A stretch of DNA of 64,000 bases from Margaritispora aquatica (Eukaryota > Ascomycota > Leotiomycetes > Helotiales > Discinellaceae): assembly GCA_007644065.1 (NCBI GenBank), contig VJWN01000004.1, positions 1,178,001-1,242,000 of the forward strand. Reading direction: 5' to 3'. Each line of letters begins with the position of its first letter. The first letter of the stretch is position 1. Shown here piece by piece: positions 50,280 through 61,068 of the stretch. Under the pieces are notes generated by a model. The model searched no databases. It was not told the DNA's origin and saw only the letters and a list, made by a program, of their open reading frames with translations. The translations under genes were made by a program, and so were the position numbers.

Positions 50280-51824
50280 ATGGCAAACGTCGCGGAATCC
50301 GACAAACCTCTCATTCTTCGCAGCTGGAGCTACGGGGAAGTGGACGTAGAAGAACATGCTGATGATAAGATGACTCTCAAGTTAGTGAACATGAGTTTGA
50401 GAGATTCTTTGACCTGATTTTAAATCGCTAGAAAATACGAAGATGAAGCTCTTGTGGCGGTTATGGGTGTTACTGGGGCTGGGAAAAGCTCTTTCATCTC
50501 ATTGCTCTCAGACCAGGACGTCAAGATTGGACATGATTTAGAGTCAAGTTTGCCTTCACTCATGAATAAGTTATCTTTCTCATCGCTGACTTTATTGAAA
50601 GGTACAATCGACGCTCAATTGTTCAGCTTTACCCACAGATCCGAAACCGGTTTCTTTATTGACACGCCAGGATTTGATGATACCGCTCGGAGCGATACAG
50701 ATATCTTAAAAGAGATTGCAGGTTTCTTCTGCAATCTGTACGCCAAGGGACTTAGGCTTAACGGTATTATATATCTGCATCGGATCACTGATCCTAGGAT
50801 GAGTGGATCGGCGATAAAGAATTTAGATATTTTCCAAAGACTGTGTGGGACACAAGGACTACCAAACGTAGTTCTTGTAACTACCATGTGGAAAGAACTT
50901 CGTGAACAGACTGGGGGTATAACATCAGGAGAGAAGCGAGAAGAGGAACTCAAAAAGACGGACAAATTTTGGGCTAGAATGATGAGCATTGGCAGCAGGA
51001 CTATGCGGCATACCGGCGATCGCGAATCGGCTCAGGCAATCTTGTCGTCGATACTCGCTCCCAGAACAAAATTCACTTTGGATATCCAAACCGAAATGGT
51101 CGATCAGGATCTGCCTCTAGATATGACAACAGCCGGCAAATACCTGAAGCAAGACTATGCGGACCTGGTGCACAGGTACAAAGTTGAAGCAGAAGAAATG
51201 CAACAAAGCAAAATGGCTGCCATTGACGATCGAGACCAAGAGATGGTCGTGGCAATGGACGAAGAGATTTTGAGGTTAAAAGACGAGATAACCAAAGCTA
51301 AGAAAGCAGATGAGAAGTTGAAGCTTGACCTTCGAGTTCTTCGAGACGAGAAGAGCCGGTCCTTTCGTGAGCGAGCCACCCGCACCGCCCCGACAACTGC
51401 TGAAAACACGGCAACCTATTCAAAGGAATATGATGCCAATCCGAGAAAAGTAGAAGAGCTAATTCGATCCATGGAAGAACAGCATCGAGCGCAGATGGAA
51501 TCACTGGAACAAAAATATCAATCACAGATCTCGCGCGAGAAGAGGAGACTCGGGGCCAAAGCCAAAAATATCACGGCTGAGAACGAGATCCTCGCGGGTC
51601 TAGTACAGCAGTATGATCAGGAGAGGAGAGATTTATACCAAAAGAACAAAGAGTTGGTGAACCAAGCACAGCGGGAGAGGCAGAAACAGGCGACAGTCAT
51701 ACAGCCAGCGCTGAGGAGACGACCAGCACTACCACCACGGCCAAATGTACAAGATGGTCATGGACAAGCCCTTGCTGCTGCGCAAAGAGCATACTCTCTA
51801 GCAAACTTCATATGGTACGTCTAG
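50280..51824 (+). CDS. AIG1/GIMAP-like GTPase 2, long coiled coil and Pro-rich tail, no CaaX
   Basis: Exons 50280-50380, 50432-50547 and 50602-51824 give 479 residues; the introns have TAG and AAG acceptors with CTGAT/CTGAC branch points. G1 is GVTGAGKSS (46-54), G3 is DTPGFDDTARSD, the conserved box is YLHRITDPRMSGSAIKNLDI, and G4 is VTTMWKE. From about residue 270 the protein is coiled coil (MAAIDDRDQEMVVAMDEEIL; MEEQHRAQMESLEQKYQSQI). It then has a basic Pro-rich stretch, RRRPALPPRPN, a possible SH3 ligand. It ends SLANFIWYV; a GTACGT donor overlaps the last codons, so the terminal residues may differ by splicing, but no variant I found creates a CaaX box. Its 3' end faces GTPase 3, 84 bases away. 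Confidence 0.87.
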
Positions 51825-51908
51825 GTTGCAAATACCGATCACAAAATTTCTATGTCCAGCTTTCCCAGGTGAAACAAGAATCTATGTGTCTTCGTTGCAA
51901 TCCTACTT

Positions 51909-53240
51909 CTACATCATTACACAACCGTCTTTATCTACCGTAGAACGTGTCTGCATAGGAGGGTGTGAGCTGTCTAGACATCTCGGTCCGCATCGCGAGC
52001 ACGAGTTGTAGCTGTCGTGGCGACAGAAGCAGCAGTCTATATGCATAATAGTAATCAGCTCAAAACATCCTTGTCTGTCGGAACCGTAGACCAAAAGAAA
52101 GACTTACGATAATAATGTGACTTCTTCTTGTGTAGACTACCCTCACAACTCGAGCACCGCTGGTCATAAGACCGGTAAGAATCACATACGTATTCCCTCC
52201 AATATACGCGTTTCGCTTCTTCGTCTTCTTGTTTCCTCCGCACCTGTTCAGCTAGTGCTTGCAACCGTGCAGCTTCCGCTACCATCTCTTCACGCTCTCT
52301 CTGCAGTACAAGACGTTGCGCTTCTCTCTTCTTCTTAATTCGTTCCCTGTTCCGTCTCTCCTCTCTCTCGGCATCATCCTGGGCAACTCTCCGCTTGAGC
52401 TCCGTCTCGGCCCGCACGGCTGCTAGCCGCTGCCGCCAGATCTGCTCTCTCTCTTGCTCTTGCTGCTGCAGTCGCATCAGCTCACGAGTTCGGTCCTGTC
52501 GTTGCCGCTCGGTGAGTTCGTAGACTTTTGTCCTCAGATCTAACGCAGCTGCAGTGTCGAATCTAGACCTGCCCACCAGCATCTCTTTCTGCGCTTCCAC
52601 GACTATCTTTCCGTTGTTCCGGGCGATGTCCTCAAACATCGCCAGGTTCGAATGTCGGTCTTCAAGCACGCGCACAACCTTCGAGCCCTTCTTCACCATT
52701 GATCCCCACATCTCGTTGCTTGTCGCCAACTCTTGTTCGCGCTCTTTGCCTGCAGAAGCGTCCACCTTTTCCCAGAACGTGGTTCCAAGGACCACGTTCC
52801 TGAAATTATCGCTCCCGCAGAGTTTCCGAAACATAGAGAGGTTCTTCATCGCTGAGCCGGCCATGCGTGGATCGCTGATGCGGTGGAGATAGATCAGCCC
52901 ATTAAGGCGAGTACCCTGCTTATAGGATGATTCCAGCCATGCTAATAGGTTTTCAACTACTTTATGATCATTGGTCGTTCTACTGTCATTGAATCCAGGA
53001 GTGTCAACGATGGTGAAGTTGACTCCCTTGTGTTGAAACTTATAAGCTTGGACATCTTCGGTTCCTGATTGGCACTTAGCCAAGATTCCAAAGTGACTCC
53101 CAAATATCTAGCATACCTGATGACAGTCCATCCTCTATATATATGTCATTCTGATTTGTAACTCTCTTCACCAGTGAGCTTTTTCCTGCACCAGTGACTC
53201 CCAGGATCGCAATCACCACCTCTCCTTGTGATGTCGTCAT
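51909..53240 (-). CDS. AIG1/GIMAP-like GTPase 3, Cys-rich module and CaaX box (CVMM)
   Basis: Exons 53240-53117, 53064-52108 and 52036-51909 give 402 residues in frame. G1 is GVTGAGKSS near the N-terminus, G3 is DTPGFNDSRTTND, the conserved box is YLHRISDPRMAGSAMKNLSM, and G4 is GTTFWEK. The middle is an Arg/Gln/Glu-rich coiled coil (ELTERQRQDRTRELMRLQQQ). The C-terminus is Cys-rich: CDSYRSYDQRCSSC before the last intron and HCCFCRHDSYNSCSRCGPRC after it, a likely zinc-binding module. The end is DGCVMM-stop, a CaaX box. If the last intron (52107-52037) is retained, translation stops at 52055 with neither the second Cys cluster nor the CaaX box. It is divergent from GTPase 4 across 1.5 kb. Confidence 0.88.
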
Positions 53241-53599
53241 TTTCTCTGTGATCTCTAGTTTCTAAACAGTACAGGAAATCTTCGGGTAGGAATTGCTATA
53301 CTGATACCTCAATCAAGACATGGCGATGTCTCACCGAGCATGAAGCCAGGTCCAGGAGTTCATAGCCTTGGGAAAGCTTAGGTGGGTGTGTAGCAATCTT
53401 ATAGTTCGTGTAAGCCGGCGAATTATGATAAAACTCACGGATTTTGTTGTAAAATTAGAATTGATGGCAATCCTAGAGATGATCAAAGCACGAGGAGATC
53501 ATATCAACGTATGGTTCAACTTCTGAATGACAGGGGTGCTCTGACCCACCATCAGCGCTTAGAAGTATTGAATGGCTACATACTTACTATAGAAGAAAA

Positions 53600-53883
53600 A
53601 CACCACATTTCGAAGAACGCTAATCCCTAGAAATCGTCGTTATAACGTACTCGTTTAGTACTATAAGTACTCTTAATATTTACAAAAGTTACTAACCTAT
53701 AGTAATAGAAAGGAAAAGCAAAATAGAGACTATAGGGAGTTTGTTTAATTATTTTGATTATTTTATATTTCTTTTTTAGTTCTAGATACGGCGTTGATTT
53801 GACGTGTGGCCCTATTTCTACGCTAAACCCTATATAGTACGTCTACATAGCGGCATTAAGCCGACTAAACTAACTAATAAAAT
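53600..53883 (+). mobile_element. Possible 3' end relic of a non-LTR retrotransposon
   Basis: A sequence of low coding content contains TATATAGTACGTCTACATAG and GGCATTAAGCCGAC and leads directly into a (TAC)n run. A simple-repeat tail is what truncated fungal LINE-like elements leave. No open frame for reverse transcriptase remains, and the left boundary is guessed. Confidence 0.3.
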
Positions 53884-53940
53884 CTACTACTACTACTACT
53901 ACTACTACTATTACTACTACTACTACTACTACTACTACTA
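53884..53940 (+). repeat. (TAC)n / (ACT)n microsatellite
   Basis: About 19 trinucleotide units with one ATT interruption near the middle; it ends at ATGTTTGC. Confidence 0.95.
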
Positions 53941-54785
53941 TGTTTGCTGTAGAATGGGTTATGATAAACCCAGATGTTCAGCTGGCCCCGTGTTGGACGA
54001 GACGCCGGCGTTTCGTGAGGCAATGCCGTTCGGTGGGGCTTGGTGACCAACAAAAGATCTATATTACGATCAAGTAAAGCAACAAAAGCACAACCTTCTT
54101 ATACCGCCTGAGACTTATAAATCTCGAATATGAATTGGAACTGTCATTTCGAAAATAACTGGTATCGAAAAGTCAGCCAAAAACAAACTCTTGATGGGAT
54201 CCCAGCAGGGCGTGGCTTAAAACACTGTGGTAGATCAGCTACCTGTACGATCCATTGGACCGGAAGCTACGCGCCCGTGGCACGGGACGGATCGTAGTTG
54301 CCTCTGATACTGTAGTGAGATACCTGCCGCTTTTACCTCTCGGTGATATCTCTCGCTTTGGGACAGCCTTCCGGAGCATCTTAGTATTTGTAGTTTACCG
54401 AGATTCCTGGAGGTGGAGGCTGTTCAGAAACATCGTTGTCGCGATCACAAGATCGATGAGCCTTATTAACCGCTTGAAAGCCCCTCCCCTCTTCTGAGCA
54501 ATCTTATCGTAGGCAAACCACTTATCTCCGTATTTCATACGTACAAGCCTGCAAGCCCTAATTTTTTGATTCCCCGAGCCGAACCTCTAATCTTTACACT
54601 TATTTCGCGGTTGTAAATTTCTGGCCTCAGTTCAGATTGGAACTTCAAGAAAATTCCTAGATTCGATTTAACGATTTTTTTAATCATAGTCTCAGGGGAG
54701 GAGGGGATAACAGGACCAGCTTGTTGAGAAGTGCTCAAATAGCGGTACATGACGGAGAACAACCCACTTATTGGCCATCGCAATC

Positions 54786-55986
54786 ATGACTCAAATCGAT
54801 CTCAAGTAAGTTGCTTCTGTCAATCTAAGAGCCAGGAAAAGAGCTTACTGACAAATTAGACCTAGTGATATTATCATCGCAGTGATGGGCGTAACTGGCG
54901 CTGGAAAAAGTACATTCATCCAACAATTTACAGCAGAGACCGTAGGGATTGGAGACTCGTTACTATCCTGTAAGCTTTTTCGGCACGATCTTACCTAAGC
55001 CCAAAATGCCTTATAACCGCGAATTAGTTACCTCAGTCACAACAGTATTCAAATGCTCGACACCTAAAGTCCCTTGCTTCTACCTGGTTGATACCCCGGG
55101 GTTCGACGACAGCAAGAAGTCTGACACGGATATCCTGGGGGAAATAGCGGATTGGCTCAGCCGAGCTTACCATAACAATATCAAATTGAGCGGCATCATA
55201 TATCTGCATCGCATATCCGATGTTCGTGTTGGTGGCTCGGGTGTCAAAAACCTCCGTATGTTTCGCCAGCTTTGTGGCGAAAATGGCCCGAACGCGATGG
55301 CGTGCGTGGCGCTTGTCACCACATTCTGGGGGGGAGAGAAGACGGAAATTGGAGATGAGAGAGAAAGGCAGCTGAAGACATCTAGTACTTTCTGGAGTCA
55401 AATTATTGCGAAAGGTGGAAAGGTGTTTCGTCATGATCAAGGGGTAAGGTCTGGAGTGAAGATCATCTCGTATTTGGTCGGGAGGAAAGAGAGAATGACG
55501 TTGGAGATCCAGAGAGATATGGTGGACTTGGGAAAGAAGCTCGAAGAGACGGGAGCTGGCAAAGTGGTGCAGGAGGAGTTGAGCAAGATCAAAGCAGAAC
55601 ATGCGAGGGAGTTGAAGAGGATACGGGATGAGTGGAAGGAGGCGCTAGACATCAAAGATGTGGAGTGGCAGAACGAAATAAAAGCGTACAAAGCCGAGAT
55701 TGAGAAGAAGATGGGCGAGGACGATATACAGAGGGAAAAGTTGCGTCAAAACGACGCTGATTTACGAAAGCGGATCGAGAAAGAGCGGGAGGAAGAAAGG
55801 AGGAAGTTCAGGGCAGAAATACGGGAGACGCAGAAGAAGATCGAGGATTATCAGGATGCGATTGAAAAGTCCCAGAAGCTGGACCAGCAGGTGGTGCAAG
55901 ACCTTAGAATGCAAGTGGAACGCCAAAAAGAACTGACTGCACAGTATCGGAAATCAGCACGAGAATCCAAGTGTATGGTTATGTAA
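54786..55986 (+). CDS. AIG1/GIMAP-like GTPase 4, coiled coil and CaaX box (CMVM)
   Basis: Exons 54786-54805, 54860-54969 and 55028-55986 (or acceptor at 55037, nine bases later, same frame) give 362 or 359 residues. The start is MTQIDLK, then G1 GVTGAGKST, G3 DTPGFDDSKKSDTD, the conserved box YLHRISDVRVGGSGVKNLRM, and G4 VTTFWGGEKTE. The rest is coiled coil rich in Glu, Lys and Arg (KKMGEDDIQREKLRQNDADL; RKFRAEIRETQKKIEDYQDA). It ends KSARESKCMVM-stop: a CaaX box with a nearby basic stretch, the classic arrangement of a farnesylated, membrane-targeted small GTPase. It is the simplest of the four paralogues. Confidence 0.87.
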
Positions 55987-56808
55987 CTAGATGATATGAT
56001 ATGAAGAACAGTGGCCTAACGCGTCAACGGCACAGATGAGGCTGTAGAAGACGTCAATGAATGGCAGCCCATGGTCGAGATAGAAATGGGCACGCGTCTA
56101 AGACTTTCGATAGCCGTTGCCTAAATGCCCAAACGCGACCTTAGGACGAATCCACAATCTTTGAGGCGTCAAAGTTATACCAGGAGGAAATATGCAATGC
56201 CAGAGGTATGTTGAACGCAGCTTTGTGAGCAGGCTATCAAGCAAGAATTTATGGTACAGCGATAGCTTTGGGAGCTTCTGCTTGAATAATAAATTGTGAA
56301 TCGCCGCCGAGCAATGCAACCGCTGTGTTTCATGAGAAGTGAACGCTTAAAGTAGCCCGTTAAGATTTCTTCGACATGATAATATGCCAAGGCTTGTATA
56401 TGTGCATTCCTATCTCTATCGATAGGGTTATTCAGACTCTTCCCACTCCACTCTGAGCCACTGATCACTATGGGAATCGAGCTCGCTAACTACGAATGTG
56501 AGCTTGCGAAATGCTTGCTATGTCAACAATCTAATTTCTTTGTAGTTGCGTCTAACAAGAAATTCCCCTGAGCGAAGGGTTTTTTGGTAGCCTCACAAAA
56601 GGAAGAGGGCAGCACATAAAAACAAAGTTTCGAGCCACTGGTACAGTGGTTGTACACAGGCAAGATCATTTTTGAAATTTTACCACCAGAGGACGCCATC
56701 ACTACTACCATCGACTTTGGCTTACCAGACTCGCGAATATGTGAGAAGTCATAATCATGAAAGAATTAGTGGGTGGACGCATCAAAGCTCTACACACCAG
56801 CGAGCAAC

Positions 56809-56828
56809 CCCCCCCCCCCCCCCCCCCC
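56809..56828 (+). repeat. Poly-C homopolymer, 20 nt
   Basis: Twenty consecutive C, followed by an A/C-rich stretch. Its length may be unreliable in the assembly. Confidence 0.9.
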
Positions 56829-57563
56829 AAAAACCAAAAAGAGAAAAGGGAATAGTTATATATTCCCACTATCTTACGTGCAAGTATATATAGTCCCGGC
56901 TGTCTTGTTGTCTAAAGGAAAATTGTCAGCACCTTGATGTATTTACCAAGTGAGCATACAGGAAAATAAGCAGAAGATTATGCCTTTGATAATATTGTTA
57001 CCATGCTGGTGGTAGCTATCTTTGCGTGAATTATTGTTGGATTCTGGATAAATTCTGCGGCATCGAAGATGATCTCTACGAATCAATACGTACACCAGTA
57101 GTTTTACACGCTGTGCCATTTTTATCGAAGCCATTCTTGTAGAACTATTATAGTCGATAATGCTTCCCTCCAGTGGCCACAGGGTGAAGGTTGCAATTTT
57201 GGCACAGCCGTGCGCGCCAGTTCCTCTCTGGCACACTGAAAGCACACGCTGCGATAACGAGAGAGCGGTGACAAAGAATGGTGAAGAGTAAGAAGAAAAT
57301 AAACAGCAACCACTAACTACGATTAGGCATTGTCATATGGCGCTGCTATAAAAAAACAAGACTAAGAACGTGAAAATACGATGTATTGATGGTAACAGTA
57401 ATCTAGATCCTAAATCTCGAGTCTCGGATCTCGGATCCTAGATCTCATCTATATCGTAGACTTCGGCCTTTAAATCTAAGATCTCATACTTTAAGGAAGT
57501 TTAGTAATTCTAAGAATTGAGATTTCTTTTGATGCTTGGGTAGCTTTAGTCTAAAGAGATAGT

Positions 57564-57592
57564 CCAATTCTCCTCAGTCTATGGTCGTATGT
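57564..57592 (-). pseudogene. Truncated 5S rRNA fragment (5' 29 nt)
   Basis: On the minus strand it is identical to the first 29 nt of the intact 5S gene at 47870 (ACATACGACCATAGACTGAG...). It stops within the run of G at 5S positions 28-30 and lacks the internal promoter. Confidence 0.85.
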
Positions 57593-58686
57593 GCAGGAGA
57601 TAGTTGGGGTCAGGTTTATGTACTCGGTGATTCTCACTAGGGTTAAGATGCCTAATTCCCCTTAGCTTGCGGTGTGGCAGGATTAGATCACGAACCAAGT
57701 GATTGATGCTTAGGTTCTTGGAACTTAGATCTCGACCGCTGCTTTCTAGGTACAGCAGCCCTTCATCATATATCTGGTTATGGGCTCTTGAGATCTTGGA
57801 ACCTGGTGTCTATCGCTGCTCTTAAAAAAATTAGAACTGAGATTGCTGGCGCTAGTATATCATATTCTATGGCAACAAATCTTTGCCTCACATTCTATGT
57901 ATCGGCTACAACCCCGCAAACACATTATTAAATCAACAATATTGCTAAGTTGAAAGATCGACCTGTTGTGTCACATGACTATCACTTGACACTCCTTGCT
58001 CTAGGTACTAAGGTACTTGATGATGCATAGACAACTCTTATCTCTGACATGATGTATATTCATCATCTGCTACTAACCACAGATACCGAGGCGAGCTTGA
58101 TAAATACTGTAGTGGATCCAACCGGTAGTCAACACTTCAAACCTCAGCTCGCGATCCCGAGTCTCTTTCGAGATGCGTACTGGTGAAGCCCTCAGATATT
58201 GTGAAGAATGGTTTAATACGATTGACAAGAGCCGCAAAAGGCCTCCCCTATCTCAATACGCGGTTGTAGCGAGGGTTGACTGTCCCTTTTAGGACTAGTG
58301 GGGCTAAGTAATCCTAGAGCTTTGCAATTTATGGTAACGCTCACCATGAGTGTTATTACTGATATTTTTCGCGATATCATTACAATCCAATACTCTCTGC
58401 TCTTGAATTCCTGGCACCTGTGGCTAGTAGTTTGACCTCTCACCTCCACTCGCAAAGTGGCCAGACGGAGGGATGCACCAGATGTACTGCTCTGTCTAGC
58501 ATAGCTCGTACCAGACTCCTTCTCCTCGCTCATGCGGCACAGCAATCTCGCAGAACCCTTATCGAGATTTTTGGATGCTAAATGGCTTGTTCTTGCCTGA
58601 AATATCTACCTACAATACCATCTCTTAAGAAGCACACAAGACCTGGAAGCCATCCATTTCGGTACTTTAGATGATATTCGGCAACT

Positions 58687-61068
58687 ATGTTATATCCACT
58701 ATTTGAGCTCATTCGCGAAGAGCCCTTTACCATCGAAGTCAAGTTTGATGAAATGCTTAATGGAAAGGAGGACAAGCATGTTATAGATCAGCAATTGAAC
58801 CGATTCACATTCATTTATATGTTCCTTCGAGGAAACGACCAAGCGACTCATGATCCTGCCCACAACAAACCGCTGCCGTGGACTGAGAAATTTGCTCGGA
58901 TGCACCTAGAAATGATTGACAAGTATGGCCAGGAAATTCGGATAGGGGTACTCATCGTCACGCGATTGAGTCAACCGGGTACCGACTTCGAGATGAAGTT
59001 TTTGGGCTGCACAGCGCCTGGTGGTAACATAAAAACCAACTGTGAGATTATTGAAGCAACATCCGAAACGTCGCAGCTGTGTAGCCGCTGCTACATGATC
59101 TTTTCAGATCCAAGAAATGCTCATGCGCTGCTTGCCAACCCAGAAAACCCCAGAGAAATCGATCATCACAGCCCGAGGGAGCTCCGGAGTTGTTCTATTT
59201 TGGGGTGTTCTCTATGCTCTGAAGTTATTTCAGCGTGCCAGTTGTCAGATTTTGACGACCCCGAATGGGTAGACGAGGCTTCGTCCTTATCCATCTCAGA
59301 CATAGCTGTTGCCAATATTTATAACAGCGGGATCATCTTGTCGGTAGCTCGAGGAAAATTCCGCCTTCACCATTTTGCAAGTAGTGGCATGTCTTCAAAT
59401 TCTTCGGTTAAGCTCAAATTTCACTAATCTGTGGGTTTAGAAAATATATCTTCCACCGTCGTGTCATATCGGCCAGATAATACAACAGATACAAACGAAA
59501 GAGCAACTAAAAAAATACAAGAAGAATTTCAAAGATGCTTCAAGGAACACTCCAGCTGCCCCGGAAAGAATCTTAAAACGATGCCTTTGCGCGTCCTCGA
59601 CATTAAAGAAATGCGGCTTCAGGAAACAAGTCAATTGGAACAGCTTGCTCCTTATGCAGCGCTCAGTTACTGCTGGGGCCGCAACCAAACTTTTGTAACC
59701 ACCAAAGACAATTTGCGAAAGATGAGTACAATCATTTCTTTGGAAGATCTACCGAGAACACTTCAAGACGCTGTTAAGGTTGCGACTCAGCTAAGTATCC
59801 GATATTTGTGGATCGACGCTCTTTGTATCGTTCAGAATGACGACATCGAGAAAGCTGTCCAGCTGGGCGCTATGAGCTCAGTGTATAAGAATGCCTTAGT
59901 GGTTATTGTCGCATCATCAGCAAAGGCTGTGGATGAGGGCTTCTTAAAGACAAGAGAGCCACCAAAAGCAGTCTCACTACCAATATTTATTGACTCGAAT
60001 TCGACAGGCCAACTATTGCTTGCGGAAAGAGAGCCTGCTTTACTATATGATTTCGAACCGATAACCAAAAGAGGTTGGACGTTCCAAGAAATGTGTTTGG
60101 CGCCACGAGCGCTTTTGTATACAGAAAAAGCACTTCTCTGGCAGTGCAGCACTGTCTCTGATCCAAGGCCTCTGGAGATATGTACTGTTGGTCCCGAGTC
60201 AAACCTTGACTATCCTATGATGCACAACCTACCTACCAGCGATGCCGAACTGCTGTATAATTGGGATTTGGTCGTCGTCGGTTACACACAGCGGCTACTT
60301 TCCTACGAGGAAGATCGACTTCCGGCCCTTGCCGGTGTCGCTTCTGAAATGAAGTTAAAGCTGAAGACGGACTACCTGGCTGGCATGTGGAGAACACAAT
60401 TGGAAAGTCAACTATGTTGGAGAAGAGACTCTGGCACCTTACAAGAGCTCTCACAAAAAAGGAATAATGGGCCAAGTTGGTCATGGGCTTCGGTTACTGG
60501 CCCTGTCACGGATGCTGTTCTGTGGGCGCCTTCTAAAACAGCACGAGGCGTCAAGGTGATCTCTTGTGACGTTGACCTGTGTCACTCTGAAGCTCCTTTT
60601 GGTCAGGTGGCGTCCGGTCGGCTAGTAGTAGACGCATTTTTAGTCCCTGCCAAAAATGCTCCTCAGTCGTGGTTCGAAGACACAACTATGGACTACGATG
60701 GTAATGCGTTAGAAGAGGTAGAGAAAGATGAACTGTACTGCATGCTGGTAGGCTGTACTCAGGATAATAGTTGCGACAAGAACCCGCCCGAAGAATGCCA
60801 ATGGCGAGGTCTACTCCTGAGATGTTTAGATGATCAGACCTTCCAACGAGTCGGTATTTTCATGCAACGCTGCTTGGATGATGAGGACGACGATTTGCCA
60901 GATGTTGATGTGACACTGGAGGACATGTATGAAAGGACACCTCAAGCCAAATTTCCCAGGAAGGCTCTCGGCAGAGAATTACTATCGTGTGATAAAGAGT
61001 TTAGTTCGGAAAATTATTATAAATCTCGTAGTTGCCTTTTGAAGTGTCTCGTTTGCTCTCATAAATGA
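58687..61068 (+). CDS. HET-domain (heterokaryon incompatibility) protein
   Basis: Two exons (58687-59380 and 59441-61068) give 773 residues. The 60-nt intron has donor GTAGTG, branch point CACTAAT and acceptor TTTAG, and removes an apparent in-frame TAA. The N-terminal 230 residues include a Cys-containing segment (LCSRCYMIFSD, SCSILGCSLCSEVI) that commonly precedes HET. The HET domain spans about residues 300-455: YAALSYCWGRNQTFVTTKDN, YLWIDALCIVQND, ASSAKAVDEGFL, GWTFQEMCLAPRALLYTEKA. By family, HET domains are TIR-like executors of regulated cell death in non-self recognition; the partner is not identifiable here. It lies 2.7 kb from the GTPase cluster. Confidence 0.92.

Larger units (their letters stand above)
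53241..54785. other. AT-rich spacer between GTPases 3 and 4 with repeat relic
   Basis: Very AT-rich from about 53600 to 53870, followed by a (TAC)n tract. No gene; short frames (including one reading poly-Tyr) are artefacts of the repeat. Confidence 0.5.
55987..58686. other. Gene-free 2.7 kb region with repeats and a 5S fragment
   Basis: Contains a poly-C run (56809-56828) and a stretch rich in CTAGATC/GGATC words (57400-57500). A truncated 5S fragment lies at 57564-57592. No supported coding frame; composition and content suggest a repeat-rich, accessory segment. Confidence 0.5.

Noticed and set aside
53804..54046. 80-codon frame with a poly-Tyr run
   Set aside because: Produced by translation of the (TAC)n microsatellite.
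59381..59440. In-frame TAA (59425-59427) in the HET gene, suggesting a pseudogene
   Set aside because: The stop lies inside a 60-nt segment with GTAGTG donor, CACTAAT branch point and TTTAG acceptor. Its removal keeps the frame, so it reads as an intron.
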